Part shown: positions 53,950 to 62,548 of the stretch, in pieces | Layout of the letters: the number at the start of each line of letters is the position of its first letter | Position numbering within the stretch: position 1 is the stretch's first letter | Source: Pseudofrankia saprophytica | GTDB lineage: Bacteria > Actinomycetota > Actinomycetes > Frankiales > Frankiaceae | Assembly: GCF_000235425.2 (NCBI RefSeq) | Contig: NZ_KI912266.1 | Span: forward strand, 798,273-862,272 | Direction of reading: 5' to 3' | Length of the DNA: 64,000 nucleotides | The notes under the pieces: model-generated | Told to the model about the DNA's origin: nothing | Seen by the model: only the letters and a program-made list of their open reading frames with translations | The model's database searches: none | Translations under genes and position numbers: made by a program

Positions 53950-56760
53950 ATGACGACGGGCAGCGCCGACGGGCCGCGACGGGGAAGGCTACGGATCTAC
54001 CTGGGCGCGGCGCCCGGGGTCGGCAAGACCTACGCGATGCTCTCGGAGGGGCACCGGCGGGGCGGGCGCGGCACGGACACCGTGATCGGCCTGGTGGAGA
54101 CGCACGGACGCCGGCTCACCGCCGACATGTCCGAGGGCTTCGAGACCATCCCCCGGCGGGTCCTGCGCCACCGGGGCGGCGAGTTCACGGAGATGGACGT
54201 CGACGCGGTGCTCGCCCGCCGCCCGACGCTCGCACTCGTCGACGAGTACGCGCACACCAACGTGCCCGGTTCCCGCAACGCCAAGCGCTGGCAGGACGTC
54301 GAGGAGCTGCTCGCCGCCGGCATCGACGTCGTCACCACGCTGAACATCCAGCACCTGGAGTCGCTGAACGACGTCGTCAGCACGATCACCGGGGTGCCGC
54401 AGCGGGAGACGATCCCCGACGCCGTCGTCCGGGCCGCCGACCAGGTCGAGCTGGTCGACATGGCCCCCGAGGCGCTGCGCCGCCGGATGGCGCACGGCAA
54501 CGTGTACGCCGCCGACAAGGTCGACGCCGCGCTGTCGAACTACTTCCGCGTCGGGAACCTCACCGCGCTGCGCGAGCTCGCCCTGCTCTGGGTCGCCGGC
54601 AAGGTGGAGGAACAGCTCGACCGGTACCGCGCCGACCACGGCATCACCGCCACCTGGGAGGCCAGGGAGCGGGTCGTCGTCGCGCTCACCGGCGGCCCCG
54701 AGGGCGACACCCTCATCCGGCGCGCGGCCCGGATCGCGGCGCGCTTCCCCAGCGGCAGCGATCTGCTCGCCGTCCACGTAAGCCGCCCGGACGGCCTGGT
54801 CAGCGGCGCGGACCCGGCGGCGCTCGCCCGGCAGCGCGACCTGGTGGAAAGCCTCGGCGGCAGCTACCACCAGGTCCTCGGCGAGGACGTCCCGGCCGCG
54901 CTGCTGGACTTCGCCCGGGCCGAGAACGCCACCCAGCTGGTCCTGGGCGCGAGCCGGCGCGGCCGGCTCGCGCAGCTGCTCGGCCGCGGCGTCGGCGTCA
55001 CGACGACCGCCGGCTCGGGCTCGATCGACGTCCACCTCGTCACCCACGAGCGTTCGAGCGCCGTCGGCAGGCGCGCACGACCCGCCGGCGAGGAGCCGGG
55101 CGACGGCGGTGACCAACCTCCCGCGCTGGGCGGGCCTCCCTCGCCGGGCGCGCGAGGTGGGCGCGACGCGGCCGGCCACGGTCGCGGTCACCGTGGCGAG
55201 CGGTGGGTCGCGTACCGGCGCCAGCTGGCCGGGTTCGCGCTGGCGGCGGCCATGCTCGCGCTGTTCACGGCGGTGGCGACGGCGAGCCGCTCCGCCCTGA
55301 ACCTGACCTCCAACGTGCTGCTCTACCTGCTGGTCGTGGTGGCGGTGGCGGTCGTCGGCGGTATCTGGCCGGCGCTGGCCACGGCGGTGGCCTCGTCGGT
55401 GCTGCTGAACTACTACTTCACCCCGCCGCTGTACCGCTGGACGATCGCCGAGCACAACAACACGTTCGCGCTGGTGGCGTTCGTCGCCGTCGCGGTCGCC
55501 GTCAGCCGGGTCGTCGACCTCGCCCGCCGCCGCTCCGGCCAGGCCGCGCGGGCGGGCGCCGAGGCGGAGACCCTGGCGACGCTCGCGGGCACCGTGCTGC
55601 GCAGCGAGCACCCGCTGCCCGCGATCCTCGAACGGGCCCGGGAGAGTTTCGGAATGACGTCGGTGGCACTCCTCGAGTCCTACTCGTCCGACACGGCAGA
55701 CAAGACGGGCACGGCGAGGACCGGGCGGGAGCGCTGGCGGGTCGTCGCGGCGGTCGGGCCGCGGCCCTGTACGCGGCCGTCGGAGGGGGAGGTCGACGTG
55801 CCGGCCGGCCACCGGTTCACCCTGGCGCTGCGCGGGCGGCCATTGCCGGCCGCTGACCGGCGGCTGCTCGCCGCGTTCGCCGCGCAGGCGGCGACCGCCG
55901 CGGAACGCCTCCGGCTCGCCCAGGAGGCGGCGAGCGTCCGGCCGCTCGCGGAGGCCGACCGGGTCCGCTCCGCGCTGCTCACCGCCGTCGGGCACGACCT
56001 GCGGGCGCCGCTGGCCGCCGCGAAGGCGGCCGTCACCGGGCTACGCGCCCAGGACGTGGTCTGGTCGGCCGAGGAGCGCGCCGAGCTGGTCGCGACGGCG
56101 GACGAGTCGCTCGACCGGCTGACGACGCTGGTGGAGAACCTGCTGGACATGAGCCGGCTGCAGGCAGGGGTGCTGTCGGTGTTCCCGCGGGCGGTCCACG
56201 CCGAGGACGTCGTCGCGCTCGCCCTCGACGGCATCGGCCCGGACGCGACCGGGGTTCGCATCGGCGGCGAGACCGGCGAGGCGAACCGGGTTCTCGGCGA
56301 GATCGGCGACGTGCCCGAGGTGCCGGCGATCCGGGCCGACCCGGTGCTGCTCGAGCGCGTGGTCGCGAACGTCGTCGCGAACGCGATCCGGTTCTCGCCG
56401 GCCGGGGCCCCGCCGCTGATCACGACGAGCGCGCTCGGCACACGGGTGCAGATCCGCGTCGTCGACCGTGGCCCCGGCGTGCCGGAGGCCGACCGGGACG
56501 CCATCTTCCGGCCGTTCCAGCGCCTCGGCGACACCGACAACACCACCGGCACCGGCCTCGGTCTCGCGCTCTCCCGCGGCCTGGTCGAGGCGATGGATGG
56601 CACTCTCACTCCGGAGGACACCCCCGGCGGCGGCCTCACGATGGTCATCGACCTCCCCGCCGACGAGGACAGCGCGGCGGCGGCCGCGGACGGCGACCAC
56701 GACGGCGACGGCGACGGCGACGGCGACGGAAAGCTGGACGACACCGGCGGTGTCCGGTGA
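53950..56760 (+). CDS. kdpD: KdpD, K+/turgor sensor histidine kinase
   Basis: 936 residues. The N-terminal KdpD domain has Walker A GAAPGVGKT (about 19-27) and DEYAHTNVPGS. A USP-like domain follows (VVVALTGGPEGDTLIRRAA to LVLGASRRGRLAQLLGRGV). An Arg/Gly-rich linker, four TM helices (about 425-520) and a GAF-like domain lead to HisKA (GHDLRAPLAAAK, His682) and HATPase_c (VDRGPGVPE, GTGLGLALSRGL). The C-terminus ends in a GDGDGDGDG run. The USP domain is the c-di-AMP site in S. aureus KdpD; binding here is untested. It overlaps kdpE (GTGA). Confidence 0.95.
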   Translation: MTTGSADGPRRGRLRIYLGAAPGVGKTYAMLSEGHRRGGRGTDTVIGLVETHGRRLTADMSEGFETIPRRVLRHRGGEFTEMDVDAVLARRPTLALVDEYAHTNVPGSRNAKRWQDVEELLAAGIDVVTTLNIQHLESLNDVVSTITGVPQRETIPDAVVRAADQVELVDMAPEALRRRMAHGNVYAADKVDAALSNYFRVGNLTALRELALLWVAGKVEEQLDRYRADHGITATWEARERVVVALTGGPEGDTLIRRAARIAARFPSGSDLLAVHVSRPDGLVSGADPAALARQRDLVESLGGSYHQVLGEDVPAALLDFARAENATQLVLGASRRGRLAQLLGRGVGVTTTAGSGSIDVHLVTHERSSAVGRRARPAGEEPGDGGDQPPALGGPPSPGARGGRDAAGHGRGHRGERWVAYRRQLAGFALAAAMLALFTAVATASRSALNLTSNVLLYLLVVVAVAVVGGIWPALATAVASSVLLNYYFTPPLYRWTIAEHNNTFALVAFVAVAVAVSRVVDLARRRSGQAARAGAEAETLATLAGTVLRSEHPLPAILERARESFGMTSVALLESYSSDTADKTGTARTGRERWRVVAAVGPRPCTRPSEGEVDVPAGHRFTLALRGRPLPAADRRLLAAFAAQAATAAERLRLAQEAASVRPLAEADRVRSALLTAVGHDLRAPLAAAKAAVTGLRAQDVVWSAEERAELVATADESLDRLTTLVENLLDMSRLQAGVLSVFPRAVHAEDVVALALDGIGPDATGVRIGGETGEANRVLGEIGDVPEVPAIRADPVLLERVVANVVANAIRFSPAGAPPLITTSALGTRVQIRVVDRGPGVPEADRDAIFRPFQRLGDTDNTTGTGLGLALSRGLVEAMDGTLTPEDTPGGGLTMVIDLPADEDSAAAAADGDHDGDGDGDGDGKLDDTGGVR

Positions 56761-57506
56761 CGCGGGTGCTGATCGTCGACGACGAGCCACAGATCCTGCG
56801 CGCGATGCGGATCAACCTGCGAGCACGCGGCTACGAGGTGGTCGTCGCCGACACCGGCGCGGGCGCCCTGTCCGCCGCCGCGTCGACCATCCCGGACATC
56901 GTCATCCTCGACCTCGGCCTGCCGGACATGGATGGCGTCGAGGTCATCCACGGCCTGCGCGGCTGGACGCGGGTGCCGATCGTGGTGCTCTCCGGCCGGG
57001 CCGAGAGCCGCGACAAGGTCGGCGCCCTCGACGCCGGCGCCGACGACTACATCACCAAGCCGTTCGGCATCGACGAGCTGCTCGCCCGGCTGCGCGCGGT
57101 CGCCCGCCGCGGCGGCGAGCAGGAGGCAAGTCCCATCGTCCGCTTCGGCCACGTCACGGTCGACCTCGCCGCCCATCGCGTCACCCGCGCCTGGCCCGCC
57201 GCGGGCGGCGCGGGCGACGGGAGCGGCGGGAGCGGCGGGAGCGACCAGGCCGCCGGTGAGGAGGGGGGCGAGGAGATCCACCTGACGAAGACCGAGTGGG
57301 GCCTGCTCAGGGTGCTGCTCAGCCACCCCGGCAAGCTCGTCACCCAGCGCCAGCTGCTCACCGAGGTCTGGGGCGTGCGGTACGAGACCGAGACCCACTA
57401 CCTGCGCACCTACCTCAACCGCCTGCGCCAGAAGCTCGAGGACGACCCGGCCCGCCCCCGCCACCTCCTGACCGAGCCGGGCATGGGCTACCGCTTCCAG
57501 CCCTGA
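56757..57506 (+). CDS. kdpE: KdpE response regulator
   Basis: 249 residues. Receiver with VLIVDDEPQIL, Asp52 (IVILDLGLPD) and GADDYITKPF. The winged helix includes LTKTEWGLLRVLLSHPGKLV and YLRTYLNRLRQKLE. A Gly/Ser-rich insertion (AGDGSGGSGGSDQAAGEEGG, about 148-168) lies between the domains. It activates kdp expression when K+ is low. Starts at the GTG overlapping the kdpD stop. Confidence 0.95.
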   Translation: MTRVLIVDDEPQILRAMRINLRARGYEVVVADTGAGALSAAASTIPDIVILDLGLPDMDGVEVIHGLRGWTRVPIVVLSGRAESRDKVGALDAGADDYITKPFGIDELLARLRAVARRGGEQEASPIVRFGHVTVDLAAHRVTRAWPAAGGAGDGSGGSGGSDQAAGEEGGEEIHLTKTEWGLLRVLLSHPGKLVTQRQLLTEVWGVRYETETHYLRTYLNRLRQKLEDDPARPRHLLTEPGMGYRFQP

Positions 57507-57566
57507 CGACCGGCGCCCGCCCGGGCGGCCAGGCAGGCGGCCGTGCGCTGGCGGCTCGTGGCTGGC

Positions 57567-57614
57567 GGTTGGGTGCTGGTGGTTGGGGTTGGGTGCTGGT
57601 GGTTGGGTGCTGGT
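57567..57614. repeat. 14-bp repeat, three copies, after kdpE
   Basis: ggttgggtgctggt at 57567-57580, 57587-57600 and 57601-57614, filling the gap between the convergent kdpE and PstS-like genes. The plus strand is G/T-rich. Confidence 0.85.
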
Positions 57615-57617
57615 GGC

Positions 57618-59237
57618 TCAGCGCCGGGTGGCGCAGAGGGTAGCCATCAGGTTCTTGTCGCGGTCGACGCATGGCGTGAAGCCCTCGCCGCGGAGCAGGT
57701 TCTTCGCCGTGTCCGTGCTGACGTACTCCAGGAAGGCCGACAGCAGGCTGTCACCGGGCGGGGTGCCGTATGTGTAGAGGTACTCGACCTCCCAGAACGG
57801 GTAGTCGCCGCGTTCGACCGTGCTGATGTCTGGGGTCCAGCCGTTCAACGCAATCTCGTTGATCTTCGGGTAGGTGGCGGCGGCGCCGCGTTCCGCGTAG
57901 CCGAGCGCGCCCGGGGTGCGGGAGATCTGGTCGAGCAGGCTTGCCTCGCTGCTGAACTCGCACCGGGTGGTGGCCGCGTTCGGGTCACGGTCCTTGGTGA
58001 AGCAGTCGTTCGAGGAGACCGGGGGCTCCTGGGTGCCCAGCACCCGGCGCTCGAACGCCCCGCGAGTGCCGGACTCGGAGCCGCGAGAGATCAGGCGTAT
58101 CGGCGCGTCGTTGCCGCCGACGTCCTTCCAGTTGGTGACCCGACCGTCGTAGACGGACTGGACCTGGTCGACGGTGAGACCGTGGATCCCGGCCGAGTCG
58201 TTCACGAGCAGGGAGAAGACGACCACCGAGACGGGCCGCGCGACCAGTGAACCGAAATCGCCGGAGGCCGGGCCGTCGGACATCGCGAGCCTGGCGGCCG
58301 CCGTCTTCGGGTCGTTGGCGCCCGTGTTCGCCACGGCCCGCAGCCCGCTGATGCTGCCGTTCGCGACAACCGCGATGTCCGCGTCACCGCAGGTCTTGTG
58401 GTACTCGTCGGCGATGAGCTTGACCACCGGAGCAAACGCCGTCGAACCCTCGATCTGCAGCTGACCGCGTAGGCAGCGGACCGTGCTCTCGCTCGGGTCC
58501 GAACGGGAGTTGACGATCACCAGGCCGATCAGCAGGCCGGCGAGGAGCAACGAGAGCCCGCCCAGGACGAGCCCGCGATTGCGGCGGCGGTTGGTGTCGC
58601 GTTCGAACTTGCCGCCGCGGATGTAGCCGCGGGCGTGCACCTCGTTGCCGTCGCCGGACAGCAGCACGAGGAGCTTGAACCGGACGCCCTCGTTCAGGTC
58701 CATGGGCGGCAGCTCGACCCTGTCGCCTTCCATGAACGGCCCCGGGACGCGGCCCGGGTGGTCCGGCCAGCGGGCATTCATGATCACATCGCGCAGTTCC
58801 ACCGGGCTGGGCTCGACCACCTCGACGCCCATGGCCGATCGCCTTGGGAAGGTGAACGTGAGCGGGCGGACGATGTCCACCGCGTCCACGTCGAGACGGC
58901 CTGCGTTCTTCACCCGCACGAGGGTCAGGCTCGCGCCGGGAACGGGCTCTCCGTCGGTGCGCCGCCGCAGCTCCAGGTCCGCGACGTCGGCGGCCGACCG
59001 CGGGCTCACGTCAATCTTGGTGTTCAGGTGGACCCGGTAGCTGACGATCCGGCGCTGACGGACATAGCGGTCGATCAACCAGACGGCGAGCGACACCACC
59101 AGCGCCGCGGCCGAGAAGAACGTGCCCAGGTTGTCCGCGGTGGTTTCGAACACCTGGACAACGCTCCAACCCGCGGATCGACTACCCTCCGCATCGGCTT
59201 CGGTGCGGAGGCGATTTTTCGGACCAAACATACTCAA
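57618..59237 (-). CDS. Membrane-anchored PstS-like substrate-binding protein
   Basis: 539 residues. TM1 is at about 40-60, a soluble region follows (65-215), TM2 is near 225-250, then a periplasmic-binding fold with the PstS signature: LQIEGSTAFAPVVKLIADEY, VANGSISGLRAVANTG and RGSESGTRGAFERRVLG. Phosphate-binding proteins of this type contact phosphate through S/T/G/R in those loops. It lacks a lipobox and has an extra N-terminal domain, so it may sense or transfer an oxyanion rather than feed a Pst transporter. No pstCAB is nearby. MSMFGPK is the likely start. Confidence 0.75.
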   Translation of the reverse strand: MSMFGPKNRLRTEADAEGSRSAGWSVVQVFETTADNLGTFFSAAALVVSLAVWLIDRYVRQRRIVSYRVHLNTKIDVSPRSAADVADLELRRRTDGEPVPGASLTLVRVKNAGRLDVDAVDIVRPLTFTFPRRSAMGVEVVEPSPVELRDVIMNARWPDHPGRVPGPFMEGDRVELPPMDLNEGVRFKLLVLLSGDGNEVHARGYIRGGKFERDTNRRRNRGLVLGGLSLLLAGLLIGLVIVNSRSDPSESTVRCLRGQLQIEGSTAFAPVVKLIADEYHKTCGDADIAVVANGSISGLRAVANTGANDPKTAAARLAMSDGPASGDFGSLVARPVSVVVFSLLVNDSAGIHGLTVDQVQSVYDGRVTNWKDVGGNDAPIRLISRGSESGTRGAFERRVLGTQEPPVSSNDCFTKDRDPNAATTRCEFSSEASLLDQISRTPGALGYAERGAAATYPKINEIALNGWTPDISTVERGDYPFWEVEYLYTYGTPPGDSLLSAFLEYVSTDTAKNLLRGEGFTPCVDRDKNLMATLCATRR

Positions 59238-59551
59238 TCGGTACGTACCGGCGTCAGGATTCCCCTCGACAGTTCACGCCCTGTTCACGAGTTCGGATCT
59301 CCCGACCGGCCTCGACAGCCGACGGGCAGTCGTCACCCGATGTGACCTCGACCACGGCTTCCCAACGGCTGGAACACGTCGTGACGGGCGATTGCTCGAT
59401 CGGAGGGAAGTTCGGCGGGATATTACGCGGCGCATCAGATCTGCGTCGCTCGCGATAAGCATCATTCGGTAAGGGTGGCTGTTGGAAACCGTTGAGCGAC
59501 ATTGATTCGCGCGACAACGGCTCCTTGTTCCCCGAATTTTGCAACAATTGA
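59238..59551. other. Upstream region of the PstS-like gene
   Basis: About 310 bp. No family-supported gene; overlapping short frames on the minus strand look spurious. The AT content is relatively high at 59440-59560, consistent with divergent promoters for the PstS-like gene and the hydrolase. Confidence 0.5.
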
Positions 59552-59567
59552 TGTGACGCTGGTCACA
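59552..59567 (+). promoter_or_regulatory. Perfect CRP-type palindrome
   Basis: TGTGA-CGCTGG-TCACA matches the consensus TGTGA-N6-TCACA exactly. It lies about 190 bp upstream of the c-di-AMP riboswitch, just before TTGACA at 59576-59581 (possible -35). Actinobacterial Crp uses this site, and rpfA, a resuscitation factor, is a known Crp target in M. tuberculosis. Confidence 0.65.
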
Positions 59568-59744
59568 GCTAGTTGTTGACAAGCGCGTTGCCACAGGGCT
59601 TTACACGCAGCGTGACAGCCTTGCCGGACATCTGCCCAGTTCGCCCGCTTGTGACTACACCCGGTAGCTAGTTACGGTTGCTCCGCTCGCAGCAAGCAGC
59701 GATCCGGACGCCGAGTTCTGCCCCCGGATCGGTGCCCCCTCCGA

Positions 59745-59912
59745 GAACATCGCCAGGGCAGAAATGGGGGAACCACGTTCCTCCGGGCTCGCGCCACCCA
59801 GCGCGAGCCCTTGGGGTTAAGTCGGCCATTCAAAGGCGCTTTTCAGCGCGCCCAAAAATAGCCGGCCGGGCTTCCCGGCCCGAACCCGACAGCTAACCTC
59901 ACAGGCGTGCGG
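59745..59912 (+). ncRNA. c-di-AMP riboswitch (ydaO/yuaA leader)
   Basis: The conserved core is visible: GGGGGAACCAC (59766-59776), a variable hairpin GGGCTCGCG/CGCGAGCCC, TTGGGGTTAAGTCGGCC (59811-59827), a hairpin CCGGGCTTCCCGG, then CCGAACCCGACAGCTAACCT (59880-59899) and ACAGGCG (59901-59907). This matches actinobacterial ydaO leaders of rpf and other hydrolase genes. It ends about 17 nt before the hydrolase ATG. In actinobacteria ligand binding usually lowers expression. Ends are approximate. Confidence 0.88.
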
Positions 59913-59928
59913 GAAAGATTTTCGCAGA

Positions 59929-60675
59929 ATGCTCAAGGGTCGTCATCGCAAGCAGAGTGCTTTCCGCCGCCGCAGTTCGGCTGTTGTCGCCGCCGGCGTC
60001 GTAACCGCCACCGCCGGCGCCGCCGTCTTCGCCGGCGCCGCTCCGGCCAGTGCCGCGTCCAGCGTCTCGGACTCCCAGATCGCCGCCTACGCGCATTCCG
60101 CGGGCCTGGACAGCTGCCGCGTCAGCCTCGCGACCTGGGTCGCGATCGCGCTGGCCGAGTCCGGCGGCAACGCCTACGCGCACGCCACCGTCGGCGAGGA
60201 CTCGCGCGGCCTGTGGCAGATCAACATGCGGGCGCATTCCGGCTGGGTCGGGAGCCGCAACCTCTACGACCCGGCGACCAACGCGTGGGCCGCCACCCAG
60301 GTTTGCAAGGGCTCCGGCCCAAGCGCCTGGACCACCTACACCACCGGCGCCTACCGGAACTACCTGTCGCGTGGCTATGCCGCCGCGAACGCGGTCGGCA
60401 GCGGGACGGTCTCCGCCGCCCCGGCCGCCCTGGCCAAGGCCGCGCCCGCGATCCCGGCGAACGCCTGGTACCTGTCGCAGGCGGCGAACCACAGCGTCTA
60501 CCTGGACGCGGTCCGCCAGTTGCAGCAGAAGCTCGGGAGCCTTGGCCACGTGGTCGCGGTCGACGGCTACTTCGGCCCGCAGACCTCCAGCGTCGTGCGC
60601 GCCTACCAGGCCGCCCACGGCCTGCTGGTCGACGGCGTCGTCGGTCCGCAGACCCACAAGGCGCTGTTCGGCTAG
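59929..60675 (+). CDS. Secreted lysozyme-like peptidoglycan hydrolase with PG-binding domain
   Basis: 248 residues. Signal peptide ending near APASA-A (about residue 42). A lysozyme/transglycosylase-like domain (about 45-155) carries the catalytic Glu77 in AESGGNAYAHAT and GLWQINMRAHSGWVG. An Ala-rich linker leads to a PG_binding_1 domain (about 180-246: LQQKLGSLGHVVAVDGYFGP). The N-terminus MLKGRHRKQS resembles Rpf-type proteins. It cleaves cell-wall glycan outside the cell. Expression is under a c-di-AMP riboswitch and probably a CRP-type promoter, so growth or wall remodelling is tied to c-di-AMP. Confidence 0.9.
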   Translation: MLKGRHRKQSAFRRRSSAVVAAGVVTATAGAAVFAGAAPASAASSVSDSQIAAYAHSAGLDSCRVSLATWVAIALAESGGNAYAHATVGEDSRGLWQINMRAHSGWVGSRNLYDPATNAWAATQVCKGSGPSAWTTYTTGAYRNYLSRGYAAANAVGSGTVSAAPAALAKAAPAIPANAWYLSQAANHSVYLDAVRQLQQKLGSLGHVVAVDGYFGPQTSSVVRAYQAAHGLLVDGVVGPQTHKALFG

Positions 60676-60696
60676 TCAACGCCGACCAGCAAGACC

Positions 60697-60730
60697 CTCC
60701 CGCGTCTCTTCCCCCCACCGGACGCGGGAG
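60697..60730. terminator. Terminator 1 after the hydrolase
   Basis: CTCCCGCGTC (60697-60706) and GACGCGGGAG (60721-60730) with a C-rich loop. First of two stacked hairpins. Confidence 0.8.
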
Positions 60731-60734
60731 CCCC

Positions 60735-60779
60735 GGAACCGCCCTGATCTCTCCCTCCTGTCGAGGTCAGGGCGGTTCC
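60735..60779. terminator. Terminator 2 after the hydrolase
   Basis: 13-bp arms GGAACCGCCCTGA (60735-60747) and TCAGGGCGGTTCC (60767-60779). It probably also serves the convergent PYQ-rich gene. Confidence 0.8.
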
Positions 60780-60828
60780 GCTTGTCGCGGCCTACGTCCG
60801 CTCCGGCCCCTGGTCGGTCAGGTCGCTC

Positions 60829-61605
60829 TCAGGCCGCTCTGCCGCCGCCGGCCCGCGTCATGACGACCGTCCCGTCCGGGTCACCCTCCGCGTACGACTC
60901 ATAGCGCAGGCTCAACGAACCCGATCCCTGGAGCGTCAGGGTGATGTCCTCGTCGGTGCATTCGGTGTCGCCCGGCTGCACCGCCTCGTGCACGCGGATC
61001 GACGAGCCGTCACCGACCTCGATCAGGGTCACCGTCTCGGTGCAGGCGCCCGGGTACGTCGTCGCGCCGACGACGTCACCCACCTTGCCGTCCTTGAGCT
61101 CCAGGGACATCTCGGAGCCACCGTGCGTGCCGTACCAGGTTCCGAGGAAGGCGCTCGGCACCGTGGTCCCGGTTCCGCTCCCGCCCCCGTCATGGTTGAC
61201 CAGTCTCAGCACGCCGAGGACGACGCCGGCGACGAGGACCAATCCACCGACGACCAGCACCGGCACCAGCCAGGGTCGCCGACGGGGCGATGGCTGGTGG
61301 CCGCCCGGCGGCGGGTACCAGGGGTTCTGGCCGGCTGGCGGGACCTGCCCTTCCGGCGGAGCCCACTGGTATCCGCCGGCCGGCGGATACTGCTGCTGGT
61401 ACTGGCCCTGCTGGTACTCGCCCGGCGGCTGCTGGTACTGGCCCGGCGGCGGGTAGCCCTGGTACGGGCCTGTTGGCGGATGCTGCTGGTACTGACCGGT
61501 TGGTGGGTACTGCTGCTGATATTGGCCCATTGGCGGGTAGCCCTGGTTCCAGCCCGTCGGCTGGCTTTGGCCCGAGAACTCCCCGGAGGGCTCCCCTACA
61601 CCCAT
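60829..61605 (-). CDS. PYQ-rich single-pass membrane protein of unknown function
   Basis: 258 residues. The N-terminal 110 are low complexity, with repeats of the type PPTGQYQQ and YPPPGQYQQP. One TM helix (about 112-135: VPVLVVGGLVLVAGVVLGVL) follows. The C-terminal 110 residues are outside the membrane and beta-rich (FLGTWYGTHGGSEMSLELKD, GACTETVTLIEVG). Proteins of this plan are common in actinobacteria, but the C-terminal domain is not recognised. Confidence 0.7.
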   Translation of the reverse strand: MGVGEPSGEFSGQSQPTGWNQGYPPMGQYQQQYPPTGQYQQHPPTGPYQGYPPPGQYQQPPGEYQQGQYQQQYPPAGGYQWAPPEGQVPPAGQNPWYPPPGGHQPSPRRRPWLVPVLVVGGLVLVAGVVLGVLRLVNHDGGGSGTGTTVPSAFLGTWYGTHGGSEMSLELKDGKVGDVVGATTYPGACTETVTLIEVGDGSSIRVHEAVQPGDTECTDEDITLTLQGSGSLSLRYESYAEGDPDGTVVMTRAGGGRAA

Positions 61606-61696
61606 GCGGCCCAGTGTGCCGGACCGCCATCGGAGGGTTCATCCGGATGGCCGAATTGTCCCCGGTATGGCCGGGCATTGGGACCGCGACCGCCCC

Positions 61697-62548
61697 CTAA
61701 CGTGGGCCGCCGCCGATGGGCAGGGTGATGTGCCGGCTGGCGGCATGGGCCACCCACGTGGCGAGGGCGGTGGCGGTCAGCGCCGCGAGCAGGCCGAGCG
61801 TGAGCGACGGCTGGGGCAGGCGATCCAGACCAAGGCGGCCGGCGAACGGCAGGCCGGTGACCTCGGACCGGAGCAGGAGCTCGGCGACGACCGCCGGAAT
61901 CAGAGCCGGAACGACCAGCGGCGCGAACCCATCCCGACCGAGGACTCCGCGTGCGACACCGATCAGCCATCCAGAGGCGAAGTAGCAGGCGAACAGCGCC
62001 GCATAGGCGACGCCCGCCCGGACGTATCCGCCGCCCGAGAGCCGCCGGCCGTCGGACAGCTCATGGCGCCAGCCGAGCGCGTCGAAGGCGAGCCTCTCCG
62101 CGCCATAGCCAAGCGCGACGAACAGGCCACCGGCCACCGCGACGACGACGAGGGTCACGGTGGCCGCCGTGGCGAGCCGGGCCCGGGTGACGCCGTTGCC
62201 GACCAGCATCGGCGCGAAGGCCGACGTCATCGACAGGCCGGCGGCGAACGGTATGAACCGCTGCCAGCCCGAAAACCCGTGCTGCCAGAGGCTGTGGTCG
62301 GACGAACCCACCGCGGCGACGACGCCCAGCACGATGCCGAAACCGGCGGCGACGACCAGCCACAGCAGGCCGATCCAGATCATGGTGCCGGCCGTGGTGA
62401 TCGCGGCGACGTTCGCCAGCGGCGGCGGCCCTTCCCGGTTCGCGGTCCGGGCCGAGGTCACGACCGCGGCCGCCGCGGCCGCCGGGACGGCCGGGGGACG
62501 GCCGGCGGCATCCGTCTCGGCTGCTTCCGCCTTGGCTGCTTCCGTCAT
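61697..62548 (-). CDS. ABC transporter permease (ABC-2-like)
   Basis: 283 residues. An Ala-rich N-terminus is followed by about six TM segments (TMIWIGLLWLVVAAGFGIVL, ATVTLVVVAVAGGLFVALGY, LTLGLLAALTATALATWVAH). It starts inside the end of the ATPase gene (4-bp overlap), as for a two-gene transporter. The substrate is unknown. Confidence 0.75.
   Translation of the reverse strand: MTEAAKAEAAETDAAGRPPAVPAAAAAAVVTSARTANREGPPPLANVAAITTAGTMIWIGLLWLVVAAGFGIVLGVVAAVGSSDHSLWQHGFSGWQRFIPFAAGLSMTSAFAPMLVGNGVTRARLATAATVTLVVVAVAGGLFVALGYGAERLAFDALGWRHELSDGRRLSGGGYVRAGVAYAALFACYFASGWLIGVARGVLGRDGFAPLVVPALIPAVVAELLLRSEVTGLPFAGRLGLDRLPQPSLTLGLLAALTATALATWVAHAASRHITLPIGGGPR

Noticed and set aside
59254-59594. 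Two overlapping minus-strand frames of about 100 codons
   Set aside because: No family features or ribosome site; the region behaves like a promoter-rich intergenic segment.
60690-60780. 6C-type actinobacterial RNA
   Set aside because: One loop has six C in a row, but the second hairpin lacks a matching C-rich loop. The pair fits stacked terminators better.
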